This document shows, in pieces, positions 7,024 to 14,476 of a stretch of DNA of 44,711 nt; the stretch's first letter is position 1, and each line of letters opens with the position of its first letter. A program made the translations under genes and the position numbers. Source of the stretch: a virus; the IMG/VR virus record IMGVR_UViG_3300021960_000149, positions 1 through 44,711 of that record; one strand, written 5' to 3'. The notes under the pieces are model-generated. The model made no database searches. It saw only the letters and a program-made list of their open reading frames with translations, and was not told the origin of the DNA.

Positions 7024-7343
7024 TATGCAACTCCATTAGCACTATCTTCAAAGTCAGATTCTTTATCTCTTAAACTATCCAATACTTGTAGAACAAAAGC
7101 AATAGAGTTTGCATACTCTCGCCCATCTTGTCCACCCATTACGATGTAGGCAATCTCTTTTTCGGCAAGTTCAATACGCTCATTTCTGGTGAGTTCTTGT
7201 AGTGTTGGGCGATACCAGTTTCCATCAGCATCTTGTTTGAAACCAGCATTCAGTTTCTCACGACGTTCTGCCTCTTCAAACATCTCATCGGGGTATGGTA
7301 ACATATCAAAGGCATCAGAAATGTGTCCGTATTCTTCAGTCAT
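7023..7343 (-). CDS. Hypothetical protein (106 aa)
   Basis: This acidic, mostly helical protein begins MTEEYGHISDAFDMLPYPDE and has a central GNWYRPTLQELTRNERIELA stretch. It overlaps its upstream neighbour by eight bases. No catalytic motif or known family. Confidence 0.65.
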   Translation of the reverse strand: MTEEYGHISDAFDMLPYPDEMFEEAERREKLNAGFKQDADGNWYRPTLQELTRNERIELAEKEIAYIVMGGQDGREYANSIAFVLQVLDSLRDKESDFEDSANGVA

Positions 7344-7518
7344 AAGTCGTAAAGAGAAATACTTTTAGTGTTTGTCCGTCGTCCTGAAGGCTTACCTGAA
7401 CATTAGAACATTCATAACGAACAAGTTCTCTTTCAGATCCATTGATTACTTCAACACGGGTCACATCTGGATAGTTCTTTAGAAAGTCTCCATTAGGCAT
7501 TTGGATGTCTTCAGTCAT
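7336..7518 (-). CDS. Small hypothetical protein (60 aa)
   Basis: MTEDIQMPNGDFLKNYPDVT starts at 7518. The second half is a run of beta strands (VQVSLQDDGQTLKVFLF). It overlaps both neighbours by eight bases. Function unknown. Confidence 0.6.
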   Translation of the reverse strand: MTEDIQMPNGDFLKNYPDVTRVEVINGSERELVRYECSNVQVSLQDDGQTLKVFLFTTYD

Positions 7519-7702
7519 AACTCATACCCTCTAACAAACCACGAGCGAATGTAACCCAACCATAAACCTCACCATCCTCAAAACATTCTTGTAGATCTTC
7601 TGGGTAATCATAATCTTCACCTTTCATATCATAACAAGTTTGTTGTAATGATGCGATTTTCAGTTCAGTCAGAAGGAAGTTGAGTTTTTGTTCGTCGGTC
7701 AT
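7511..7702 (-). CDS. Small hypothetical protein (63 aa)
   Basis: I chose ATG 7702 (MTDEQKLNFLLTELKIASLQ) over 7744 because the first 14 codons of the long form lack the acidic character of the rest and increase the overlap with the upstream gene. The protein is acidic, with two cysteines. No family recognised. Confidence 0.55.
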   Translation of the reverse strand: MTDEQKLNFLLTELKIASLQQTCYDMKGEDYDYPEDLQECFEDGEVYGWVTFARGLLEGMSYD

Positions 7703-7964
7703 TGTTGTTTTTAGCAAGACTACTTTCTGGGTGAGCCCATTCAATCTTTGAGCATCTCCCAGTATTATAACCCGTCAAGAAGGCTGAATGCAACCACTTG
7801 TACATGAGATCTTTTAATGTGTTCTCGTCTTGTACTTTACAATCACCAAAGAACCACTCCGAACGAAGGGAATAGGGACTCCCATAGTCATCATTAAACC
7901 ACTGAACAAAAGCCTCTTCAGCAGTATCTTCCCATTCCCAATCGTTCGCAGGATGTTTGGTCAT
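7665..7964 (-). CDS. Hypothetical protein (99 aa)
   Basis: MTKHPANDWEWEDTAEEAFV starts at 7964. The sequence is rich in Trp and acidic residues and turns basic at the end (AKNNNDRRTKTQ). It overlaps the upstream stop by four bases and the next gene by 38. No function assigned. Confidence 0.6.
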   Translation of the reverse strand: MTKHPANDWEWEDTAEEAFVQWFNDDYGSPYSLRSEWFFGDCKVQDENTLKDLMYKWLHSAFLTGYNTGRCSKIEWAHPESSLAKNNNDRRTKTQLPSD

Positions 7965-8116
7965 AGTGATTCTAACTTTGATTTTACAGATTCAGGTGTT
8001 GCTTTTACTTGATACACTACTTCATCTCTGCGGGACAATTCTGAGAGAATCTCAGCAGCAATATCCCAGAGTTCAGTAGAGTGTCTATGATTATAAGGCC
8101 AAGTTGTTTCAGTCAT
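7961..8116 (-). CDS. Small hypothetical protein (51 aa)
   Basis: The frame runs from ATG 8116 (MTETTWPYNHRHSTELWDIA) to TGA 7961, with ATGA overlaps at both ends. Mostly helical, unrecognised. It fills what would otherwise be a 150-base gap. Confidence 0.6.
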   Translation of the reverse strand: MTETTWPYNHRHSTELWDIAAEILSELSRRDEVVYQVKATPESVKSKLESL

Positions 8117-8352
8117 TTGTTACCCTCACAATAAAGAAAATACTTGTATTCTGATACTTGATGTGGTGCATATCTTACTATATCACACTCCTTGTACTTG
8201 TCAACAACCTCAAAGGATGGTTCCAATGGTTTATCACCAGATGCAAAGTGTGCCAGTACAATTAGAATAATGATGAATACAACAGAGGTGCCAATGAATA
8301 CACCAACACCACGCAGAAACTCTTTGAGAGCGTACTTATCTTCAGGAGTCAT
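8113..8352 (-). CDS. Single-pass membrane protein (79 aa)
   Basis: One membrane segment at about residues 16-36 (GVFIGTSVVFIIILIVLAHF) is followed by a polar C-terminal domain with two cysteines (KECDIVRY and LYCEGNK), which probably faces the periplasm. Overlaps both neighbours by four bases. Function unknown. Confidence 0.65.
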   Translation of the reverse strand: MTPEDKYALKEFLRGVGVFIGTSVVFIIILIVLAHFASGDKPLEPSFEVVDKYKECDIVRYAPHQVSEYKYFLYCEGNK

Positions 8353-8534
8353 AGGTCATAAGGCTGTTGTGGATCTTTGTACCATACCTGAGCATAACAC
8401 AAATGTGGTTCTGAATAATGTTCCATTTGTGCCATCCAGTGATATCCATTCTCATCAATCGCATTCAGGTAATGAATACCATTCTGAGGATCAATGGTTC
8501 GTGTGATAGTTTTGAATTTAACTCGTTCAGGCAT
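8349..8534 (-). CDS. Small hypothetical protein (61 aa)
   Basis: MPERVKFKTITRTIDPQNGI starts at 8534. It is beta-rich with His and Trp (GYHWMAQMEHYSEPHLCYAQ). Overlaps its neighbours by four and eight bases. No family recognised. Confidence 0.6.
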   Translation of the reverse strand: MPERVKFKTITRTIDPQNGIHYLNAIDENGYHWMAQMEHYSEPHLCYAQVWYKDPQQPYDL

Positions 8535-8721
8535 TTTCTAACTCCGTAAGTTTTTCATTCACAAAACCAGTCAAATCAAGTGTGCGAGGATCTACACCTT
8601 CATCAAGACAATCAAGCATAAACTCCATAAAAGCACCAAGAATCAAACACGATTTACGCTTGTTATCAAGTTCTTGATCAACATAAAAGGTAATGTGATC
8701 GTAGAGTTGGTCGTAAGTCAT
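8527..8721 (-). CDS. Small helical hypothetical protein (64 aa)
   Basis: MTYDQLYDHITFYVDQELDN starts at 8721, six bases after the upstream stop. It is acidic and helical throughout, and the ending LTELENA reads as a helix. Function unknown. Confidence 0.6.
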   Translation of the reverse strand: MTYDQLYDHITFYVDQELDNKRKSCLILGAFMEFMLDCLDEGVDPRTLDLTGFVNEKLTELENA

Positions 8722-8727
8722 TGTTCT

Positions 8728-8940
8728 TCAGTTAGGTTGTTTCCTCACAGGTTCCATAGGTTGACGGCCACGAAGATTCCAGGGATCAGCATCTTCAGGT
8801 ACATTATTATACTTGAGATCCATGATAGCATGAACTAAATCAAGTAAAGATGCATCCTTACCTTTGTACGAGGCTGCACAAAATACATCCTCCCACCAGT
8901 CGGCGATCACATCATACAGTTTCTGTTCTTCTTCAGTCAT
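8728..8940 (-). CDS. Small hypothetical protein (70 aa)
   Basis: ATG 8940 (MTEEEQKLYDVIADWWEDVF) is preferred over 8949 because a GGAAG ribosome-binding sequence stands nine bases before it but only one base before the other. Helical N-terminus and a Pro/Gln-rich tail. No family recognised. Confidence 0.6.
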   Translation of the reverse strand: MTEEEQKLYDVIADWWEDVFCAASYKGKDASLLDLVHAIMDLKYNNVPEDADPWNLRGRQPMEPVRKQPN

Positions 8941-9340
8941 TCTTTTCATCTTCCAAAACAGTTCCCATAGGGCCTTTCTTCAGTCGGGCCCACTCTTCAT
9001 CACGCTCTTTCCACTCCTTGAACTTCTTATCAAGATCCTCATCCATGGTCAACTCATACTCTTTACAGACCTTACGCTGCTCTTCTTCATTCACATAATC
9101 GTTGAAGACCAACGACATAGCACCAGAGCGAATACTAGCAGGGCACATACCAACACAGAGCATGAACTTCTCAAACAGTTTGAAATACTGCTTGGCATTC
9201 AGATCAGCAGCAGGAGCAGTAATCACATAATGCTCTTCAGGGATGAAGTCATCATCAGCAATAGTAGAACCAAACCCACGACTATAATCATGAGTATAAG
9301 TAGCGTCAAACTTAAATTGAACTTCTGCTTCGTAGGTCAT
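8933..9340 (-). CDS. Hypothetical protein (135 aa)
   Basis: MTYEAEVQFKFDATYTHDYS starts at 9340 after a promoter-like element. A beta-rich first half (HYVITAPAADLNAKQYFKLF) is followed by a highly charged helix (residues about 95-125) that could form a coiled coil. Function unknown. Confidence 0.7.
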   Translation of the reverse strand: MTYEAEVQFKFDATYTHDYSRGFGSTIADDDFIPEEHYVITAPAADLNAKQYFKLFEKFMLCVGMCPASIRSGAMSLVFNDYVNEEEQRKVCKEYELTMDEDLDKKFKEWKERDEEWARLKKGPMGTVLEDEKND

Positions 9341-9361
9341 TGATCTAATTCAGATGTGGCT

Positions 9362-9390
9362 ATCGTACCACATCAGGATTCTTCTGTCTC
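9362..9390 (-). promoter_or_regulatory. Early-type promoter
   Basis: GAGACA (9385-9390), a 17-base spacer, then TACGAT (9362-9367), followed by AGCCACAT, which resembles the start region of the promoters at 5600 and 25085. It lies across the end of the upstream gene and drives the 8933-9340 gene onward. Confidence 0.4.
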
Positions 9391-9741
9391 CCCCGATGGG
9401 TCAGTTTCTGAAGTGTCCTCATCTTCATCCCACATATCTTTCAATCTTTCTATTACTTCATCCATGGGATACACCTTTTCTTTACCTGTATCAATATCTT
9501 CTACAAGTTGATTTAGATAATCAAGAAACTCTTTGGGATAAGTCTCATCCAGGTTGATAGAAGTCCAGAACCATTGGTAACACTCTTCATAAGGATCATC
9601 ATCTTTCAGTAGAGCATAGTTCTCATAGTTTCCACTGATGAGATCTCTCCACATCTTGAAGTTGTTCCAGATTTCTCTCCAACCAGTCTGGAAACAATGT
9701 CCAAAGTAATACTCAACCCAGGTCAGTTTCGTTTTCGTCAT
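9373..9741 (-). CDS. Hypothetical protein (122 aa)
   Basis: MTKTKLTWVEYYFGHCFQTG starts at 9741. Aromatic-rich, with an acidic tail of Asp/Glu/Ser/Thr (DEDEDTSETDPSGETEES) that is probably disordered. Overlaps the upstream gene by 29 bases. No family recognised. Confidence 0.65.
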   Translation of the reverse strand: MTKTKLTWVEYYFGHCFQTGWREIWNNFKMWRDLISGNYENYALLKDDDPYEECYQWFWTSINLDETYPKEFLDYLNQLVEDIDTGKEKVYPMDEVIERLKDMWDEDEDTSETDPSGETEES

Positions 9742-10006
9742 AAGGGTTTTGCAATAATGACTCCCATCTCCAAGTTCTGGATAAAATATCTATATCCATA
9801 CCGAACTTAAATACCCAGAATAGAATACTCAACATTCCGTTGGATCCGAATGAAAGTTGGCCATAAGGCCACGATGGATAATCATTCCAACTTACGGATA
9901 CTTGCAACAATGACCAACGTTTGATGTTTAGAATTTGAACATAGAAATCATGTCCAAAGTCGTAACGATACTTAAATCTAATTAGATCCACGTTTAACCT
10001 CAACAC
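9713..10006 (-). CDS. Hypothetical protein (97 aa)
   Basis: MLRLNVDLIRFKYRYDFGHD starts at 10006. It has alternating strands rich in Trp and Phe, with a hydrophobic stretch (NGMLSILFWVFKFGMDIDIL) that may touch the membrane. Overlaps both neighbours by 29 bases. Unrecognised. Confidence 0.6.
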   Translation of the reverse strand: MLRLNVDLIRFKYRYDFGHDFYVQILNIKRWSLLQVSVSWNDYPSWPYGQLSFGSNGMLSILFWVFKFGMDIDILSRTWRWESLLQNPYDENETDLG

Positions 10007-10211
10007 AGTGCATGACTCCTTTATAGAAGTCGGGTTTACATATCATCTCCATTCTAGTACCTACAATGCCATCGGCAAGTCTAAGTAAGGCAACCGTAAC
10101 AATTACAGACTGCGACAGAACCACATAGAGAACGATTTTATCTTTATGTTTCATGAATGGTGCATTGATCTTATCTGACCAAGCCCAATATTTTTTCCAG
10201 AAGTTTTTCAT
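9978..10211 (-). CDS. Single-pass membrane protein (77 aa)
   Basis: A basic N-terminus (MKNFWKKYWAWSDK) leads into one membrane segment near residues 27-45 (IVLYVVLSQSVIVTVALL). The C-terminal part has two cysteines. It starts one base after the upstream stop. Function unknown. Confidence 0.65.
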   Translation of the reverse strand: MKNFWKKYWAWSDKINAPFMKHKDKIVLYVVLSQSVIVTVALLRLADGIVGTRMEMICKPDFYKGVMHCVEVKRGSN

Positions 10212-10212
10212 T

Positions 10213-10479
10213 TTACCACTTAGAATCGGGACACTTTGAGGATTTGAATTTTATTTTATGTTCCATAAAACAACCGCACAAGTAACACCGTCTTTGTTTT
10301 GGATCAAAGTGTTCACATTCATTGCATGTGGCCAATCTTTCTTTTTGTTTCTCTTCTGTCACAAAAATTCCATGACCCTCAGAAACATCTTGACCGGTTT
10401 CTTTCAAGAATTCGGTAAAGTTTTTCATTTGTTCCCAAAAATCTGGGTATTCTTGCGGATTCATATTATTGGGAAACAT
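10213..10479 (-). CDS. Six-cysteine, probably zinc-binding protein, copy 2
   Basis: This 88-aa protein has C-x2-C-x9-C-x2-C-x-C-x12-C (Cys 52, 55, 65, 68, 70, 83) and ends CPDSKW, a pattern I know from small zinc-ribbon-like proteins of T4-like and marine phages. It is a clear paralogue of its upstream neighbour, with identical cysteine spacing and similar N-terminal layout (EYPDFWEQMKNF). The two genes are one base apart. The partner is unknown. Confidence 0.75.
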   Translation of the reverse strand: MFPNNMNPQEYPDFWEQMKNFTEFLKETGQDVSEGHGIFVTEEKQKERLATCNECEHFDPKQRRCYLCGCFMEHKIKFKSSKCPDSKW

Positions 10480-10480
10480 T

Positions 10481-10738
10481 TTACCACTTTACCGCAGGAC
10501 AACTGGAAGCCTCAAATCTAGCTTTTGCTACCACATAACATCCACAAAGTTTACATCTTTTGTCATTTTCTTCGTAATGTTCACATGAATAACAAACATC
10601 CAGTCTTCTATCATACTCCTCATCGGAGACCATAACTTTTTTTCCTTGATATAAATCTCTAGGAATTTTAGCAGCAAGATCAGAGAGATTTTTAATTTGA
10701 TCAAAAAATGTTGGATATTCGGGTTTCTGGTTGTCCAT
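10481..10738 (-). CDS. Six-cysteine, probably zinc-binding protein, copy 1
   Basis: This 85-aa protein has Cys 49, 52, 62, 65, 67 and 80 in the same spacing as its neighbour, ending CPAVKW. The core CKLCGCYVVAKARFEASSCP matches the neighbour closely. The start codon overlaps a late-type promoter reading the other way, so early and late transcription diverge here. Function unknown. Confidence 0.75.
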   Translation of the reverse strand: MDNQKPEYPTFFDQIKNLSDLAAKIPRDLYQGKKVMVSDEEYDRRLDVCYSCEHYEENDKRCKLCGCYVVAKARFEASSCPAVKW

Positions 10739-10743
10739 AAATA
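10736..10743 (+). promoter_or_regulatory. T4-type late promoter CATAAATA
   Basis: CATAAATA ends 20 bases before the ATG at 10764 and differs from the T4 late consensus TATAAATA at one base. It is the only candidate for the plus-strand island. Confidence 0.55.
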
Positions 10744-10763
10744 TTTTTAAAGATGAAAAACAA

Positions 10764-11477
10764 ATGAATTATAATATTGTAGACACTGAGTTGATTAAAG
10801 TATCAGAAGATGTCAAACTTCAAGTGTTAACTGTAGGAGAAGAAACTAAACATACAGTTATTGTTATTGATAATTTCCTACAAAACCCTGAAGACTTATT
10901 ATCTATAATAGAAACTCACCCTATAGAAATGGAATGGGGTAAGTGGGGTCACCCAACACATCTGAAACTGATGTTTATTCGTAAGATGTTTAATTATCTT
11001 GCGAGTGAATACTATGGTGTAACGGATATCGTTGACTTAGAAGACAAACTTCGTTTGCAATTTAATATTGTGAACGGAGGAATGCCTTGCAATTATACAA
11101 CAATTATACCACACATTGATCCAGCAATGTTAGCTTTCTCCTTGTTCCTAAACAAAGACTGTGAAGGTGGTACTGGATTTTACAAACATAAAAAGTCTGG
11201 CATTGATTATCAGGTTGAGTATTTTGATGAAGGTTTTAAAAAGACTGAAAAGTATTGGCAAATACACGAAACCTATAGAAAGGCCAAAAAACATGACTAT
11301 GAAACTATACTAGATTCAAGAAACATTCATGAGGATGATTGGGAATTGCAATATGTTGTAGATGCACAATACAACAGATTTGTTATGCACCCAAGTTATA
11401 TTTTCCACTCAGCATATGTAGAAAAAGAATGGTATCAAGAAGAGAAGAGAGTCAGTCTAGCTGGATTCATTCTGTAA
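10764..11477 (+). CDS. Fe(II)/2OG oxygenase-like protein (DUF6445 type)
   Basis: This 237-aa protein has His117-x-Asp119 (IIPHIDPAML), then GGTGFYKHK and a distal HPSYIFHSAYVE (His215) with a later Arg229, the order of a double-stranded beta-helix Fe(II)/2-oxoglutarate enzyme. The layout matches the DUF6445 family as I remember it. I chose ATG 10764 over 10731 because the earlier start would lie inside the divergent gene and upstream of the late promoter. Substrate unknown. First gene of a late plus-strand island. Confidence 0.7.
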   Translation: MNYNIVDTELIKVSEDVKLQVLTVGEETKHTVIVIDNFLQNPEDLLSIIETHPIEMEWGKWGHPTHLKLMFIRKMFNYLASEYYGVTDIVDLEDKLRLQFNIVNGGMPCNYTTIIPHIDPAMLAFSLFLNKDCEGGTGFYKHKKSGIDYQVEYFDEGFKKTEKYWQIHETYRKAKKHDYETILDSRNIHEDDWELQYVVDAQYNRFVMHPSYIFHSAYVEKEWYQEEKRVSLAGFIL

Positions 11478-12034
11478 ATCTGGAAGACTATATCATCACA
11501 ATACCCAATGTCTTGCCTGCAGATGAATATTATGAGGTATTAGACTACTGTGAAGATACTCAAGATTTTGAAAGAAGAGAGAAGTCTAGTGAAAAGTTAG
11601 ACACTTTACATCAACATGGAAAAAGGTACGACATACGATTAGATGATGGAAGAATTCATGATTTAATCAGAAAGGCCTTTCTAATAGGATTGGAAGAGTC
11701 TTTACCTCACTATGGATACTTTATTCCACCAAACTTTTATCAGGTCACAAGTGGATATTGGTTACTAAAATATATTGAAGGAGACTTCCTTTCATGTCAT
11801 TCGGATTTTCAAGCAGAATCTGGATCATTAACGATGTCTTATTGCATCAATGATGATTATGAAGGGGGTGAACTATTATTTTGGAAAAATCATAAGATAC
11901 CGAATCAAAAAAATACTGTTCACGTATTTCCATCATGTCTTCTTTATCCCCATGAAGTTTTACCAATTATCAAGGGAATACGGTATTCTGCAATAACTTG
12001 GTTCGGAAACGAGAGAGCTTCAAGGAATATATAA
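11429..12034 (+). CDS. 2OG-Fe(II) oxygenase, prolyl-hydroxylase-like
   Basis: His124-x-Asp126 (LSCHSDFQAE), GGELLFW, then YPHEVLPI (His175) and Arg185 in a strand give the full metal and 2OG-binding set of P4H-type oxygenases. The domain begins at NLEDYIITIPNVLP, just after the upstream stop at 11477. The only in-frame ATG near it is 11429, inside the upstream gene, with a poor ribosome-binding site. A non-ATG start near 11480 is a real alternative, so the N-terminus is uncertain. Confidence 0.7.
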   Translation: MVSRREESQSSWIHSVNLEDYIITIPNVLPADEYYEVLDYCEDTQDFERREKSSEKLDTLHQHGKRYDIRLDDGRIHDLIRKAFLIGLEESLPHYGYFIPPNFYQVTSGYWLLKYIEGDFLSCHSDFQAESGSLTMSYCINDDYEGGELLFWKNHKIPNQKNTVHVFPSCLLYPHEVLPIIKGIRYSAITWFGNERASRNI

Positions 12035-12040
12035 TAAATA
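12033..12040 (+). promoter_or_regulatory. T4-type late promoter AATAAATA
   Basis: AATAAATA overlaps the stop codon of the upstream gene and ends 16 bases before the ATG at 12057. The same octamer precedes other structural genes in the window. Confidence 0.5.
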
Positions 12041-12056
12041 AGGTTTCTTAAAAATA

Positions 12057-13085
12057 ATGCCTGCACAGACATCACATTTACAAGAATTAGTTGAAAAGAA
12101 ATGGTTTACATCTTTAGTAGATGAAGAAGATGTAAGCAACATTGAACAATTATCTGAATACACAGAATTTGCAAGTAATGCAATACTTACTAAAAATTTT
12201 ACTACCGGTGAAAAAACTTACTTTGTTTCTATGCAAGGAAGTCCAATTTTTTTCAAACAGTTTAATTATTTAAATAATAAACTTCTTGACAGATTGCAAT
12301 TATATCTAATGGAGTTCGACTCTGAAGATTTGTCCACAGTTCAATCTGAGTTATTTTTCTTCGACTCCACATTAATAGAAAATAGTTATGATTCCAGTTC
12401 TATTGCAAGAGACTCAATAAAAACAATATTTGATGCTTATTATTCTTGTGATGAAGAGTTCTTAACAAATACACTAGATGTATTTGATGGTGGTACAGCA
12501 AGTTTTGTTGATGGCATTAGAATACACAAAAAAGAAAATTGCAATACTGCTTTATGTTATGAATTGGGAACAAATGCAGAAGACAGAAGTTTCGAAAGAA
12601 ATTCGAGGGTGTTTAAAGATATTGCTTTGTTATATGGACTTAAAGAATCTTTAGTAGATGAGTGGATAGAAAAATATAAGCCAATTTTATACAATAAAAA
12701 TACTAGAATATGTTATCAACTAAAACACTCGGAAACGGGATCATTTGAAAAATTTGAAGTTCTTATTCTACCAATATCTTCTCAAGTGTTTATGACTGCA
12801 CACAATGAATCTATTCAGTCATTCTTAGAACTTGGACTAATTAATCAAGATCAAGCAAATGATCTTAAAGATTGGAATGATTATACATTCAGAGTTCTTA
12901 GCCATTTCAACTTGATACTAACTGAAGGAACATCGAGTTTGAATACAGAGTTGCAAGCGTTTTATGGAATAGAACTTGACGAAAAAATTAATCCTCCATA
13001 TAGACCAGTCTTATCTCTTGAAGATAACCCAGAAGAAACTGGTGGAGAATATTATCCAGAAACTTGGAATATCGGTAAAATTTAA
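12057..13085 (+). CDS. Hypothetical protein (342 aa)
   Basis: MPAQTSHLQELVEKKWFTSL begins a soluble, acidic alpha-beta protein with no motif I recognise. Several Phe-rich strands (TGEKTYFVSMQGSPIFFKQF) and an acidic, Pro-rich tail (PPYRPVLSLEDNPEETGGEY) stand out. It has its own late promoter, and its stop overlaps the stop of the convergent glycine-rich gene by two bases. Late expression next to fibre genes suggests a virion or assembly role, which is inference. Confidence 0.7.
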   Translation: MPAQTSHLQELVEKKWFTSLVDEEDVSNIEQLSEYTEFASNAILTKNFTTGEKTYFVSMQGSPIFFKQFNYLNNKLLDRLQLYLMEFDSEDLSTVQSELFFFDSTLIENSYDSSSIARDSIKTIFDAYYSCDEEFLTNTLDVFDGGTASFVDGIRIHKKENCNTALCYELGTNAEDRSFERNSRVFKDIALLYGLKESLVDEWIEKYKPILYNKNTRICYQLKHSETGSFEKFEVLILPISSQVFMTAHNESIQSFLELGLINQDQANDLKDWNDYTFRVLSHFNLILTEGTSSLNTELQAFYGIELDEKINPPYRPVLSLEDNPEETGGEYYPETWNIGKI

Positions 13086-14122
13086 GTAGGACCGCTTGTT
13101 TGAATAGTACCAGGAAGACCTGGAGAAACTAAGAATCCACTATTTGTTAAAGCGGGACCAGCAGGGCCACCGCTACCTCCTCCGGCACCACCATCTCCAC
13201 CGTTACCGCCTTGGCAATTTCCGCCTGGGCCAGTGGAACCGCCTCCGCCACCGTTTCCGTTGCCCCCTCTGGATCCCCAACCACCTCCAGGGCCTCCAGA
13301 TCCGCCGCCGCCACCGCCATTTCCGGGGTTGTTACCACCGTTGCCACCATTTGGACCGATTAGATTTAGATTAGTTCCATCCCAACTATAACCTCTACCC
13401 TGGCCACCGTTACCACCAGAGCCGCCACCGTCGCCACCTCCACCTACACCTCTGTCACAAGAGTTGCATTGTGGACAAAACCACCCACAACAATAACTTC
13501 TATTATTTCTTCCATCATTACCTTCTCGGCCTCCGCCGCCTCCACCACCACCGCCACCTCCGCCGCCGCGAAGGTAACCACCAGTCCCACTAGTACTCAA
13601 AATCTTAGTAGTTTGTCCCAAAGATAAAGCAGTACTGCCACCTCCGCCATCATTGCCTCTACTTCCTCCACCTCCTCCATTACCACCAGCACCTCTATGT
13701 CCAGTTACTCCTCCACCGTTAAAATCAAGGATAATAGTTGATGGAGATCCACTATTGACTGTCATTCCAGGATTTCCATTCTGGGAAATAATAGTACCAG
13801 AAATAATTACTTTTTTTGGCACATTATATTCATAATGATTTGAGAAGATTGCATTAGTGTTTACATTCTGTTCAACACTAGTAATCGTTGTAATAACTCT
13901 AGAAATGCAATTTCTAAATTGGCTGATAGAAATTGTACCACTTGTTGGTAGTTGACCATTAGAGGCAGCATCTGGAACTATACCACCATTTCTATAATAA
14001 GCACTTAAACTAACTGAACCTGTAGATGCAGAAGCTTCTGCAGTTTCAGTTAGGTTTCTAATAGCACTGAAGCTGACGGGACCGCTAACAGGTACTGGAT
14101 TAGTAGAAATTGAGACGGCCAT
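13082..14122 (-). CDS. Glycine-rich adhesin-like virion protein
   Basis: The first 75 residues (AVSISTNPVPVSGPVSFSAI and TSGTISISQFRN) look like a virion-attachment region. From about residue 130 the protein is dominated by poly-glycine blocks with Asn/Asp, like the polyglycine-II tip of T4-type gp38 adhesins that decides receptor binding. A cysteine cluster (CCGWFCPQCNSCDRG, near residues 208-222) interrupts the glycine run. It is transcribed late from 14146-14153 and follows the giant fibre gene. A role in host recognition is inference. Confidence 0.65.
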   Translation of the reverse strand: MAVSISTNPVPVSGPVSFSAIRNLTETAEASASTGSVSLSAYYRNGGIVPDAASNGQLPTSGTISISQFRNCISRVITTITSVEQNVNTNAIFSNHYEYNVPKKVIISGTIISQNGNPGMTVNSGSPSTIILDFNGGGVTGHRGAGGNGGGGGSRGNDGGGGSTALSLGQTTKILSTSGTGGYLRGGGGGGGGGGGGGREGNDGRNNRSYCCGWFCPQCNSCDRGVGGGGDGGGSGGNGGQGRGYSWDGTNLNLIGPNGGNGGNNPGNGGGGGGSGGPGGGWGSRGGNGNGGGGGSTGPGGNCQGGNGGDGGAGGGSGGPAGPALTNSGFLVSPGLPGTIQTSGPT

Positions 14123-14145
14123 TTATAAACTATTAATCTTTATTT

Positions 14146-14153
14146 TATTTAGA
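14146..14153 (-). promoter_or_regulatory. Late promoter variant TCTAAATA
   Basis: TCTAAATA on the minus strand, 23 bases before the ATG at 14122. The identical octamer precedes the 2265-aa fibre gene at 21310-21317. Confidence 0.4.
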
Positions 14154-14155
14154 AC

Positions 14156-14185
14156 AAAAAACCCCATCAAGATGCTTGACAGGGG
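14156..14185 (-). terminator. Rho-independent terminator
   Basis: On the minus strand CCCC-TG-TCAAG, loop CAT, CTTGA-T-GGGG is followed by six T. It closes the 14226-14441 transcript just upstream of the late promoter of the glycine-rich gene. Confidence 0.8.
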
Positions 14186-14225
14186 CTGATCTATTTTATT
14201 ATAATGACTCTGTGGAGTTTCAAGA

Positions 14226-14441
14226 TCACTCTTCAGCTTCTTCTGAAGCTTCTGGAGCTAGATCTTCCATTGGAGGAATCTCTGTACCTAGAAGAGCTAG
14301 GGTTTCGAGAGATCCTTGGATCTTGAGAAAAATTTCTTTCTTTTCATTGAACTTTCTTTCAAGATCCATCATTTCTTTTCTGATGACACTGGCCTGAGAT
14401 ACCAAGCTCTTTGCCATTTGATCTTTGTTTAGGTCAGACAT
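14226..14441 (-). CDS. Small helical protein (71 aa)
   Basis: MSDLNKDQMAKSLVSQASVI starts a single charged helix (KEMMDLERKFNEKKEIFLKI) with coiled-coil spacing and an acidic tail (APEASEEAEE). It sits between two fibre-like genes with its own late promoter and terminator. A fibre assembly or capping role is possible, but only context supports it. Confidence 0.65.
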   Translation of the reverse strand: MSDLNKDQMAKSLVSQASVIRKEMMDLERKFNEKKEIFLKIQGSLETLALLGTEIPPMEDLAPEASEEAEE

Positions 14442-14476
14442 GGTTTATTTCAATGTAAATGGTTTACGTTACGATT

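Noticed and set aside
13144-13835. Pro/His/Arg-rich frames opposite and within the glycine-rich gene
   Set aside because: These come from reading the GGN-rich repeats in other frames.
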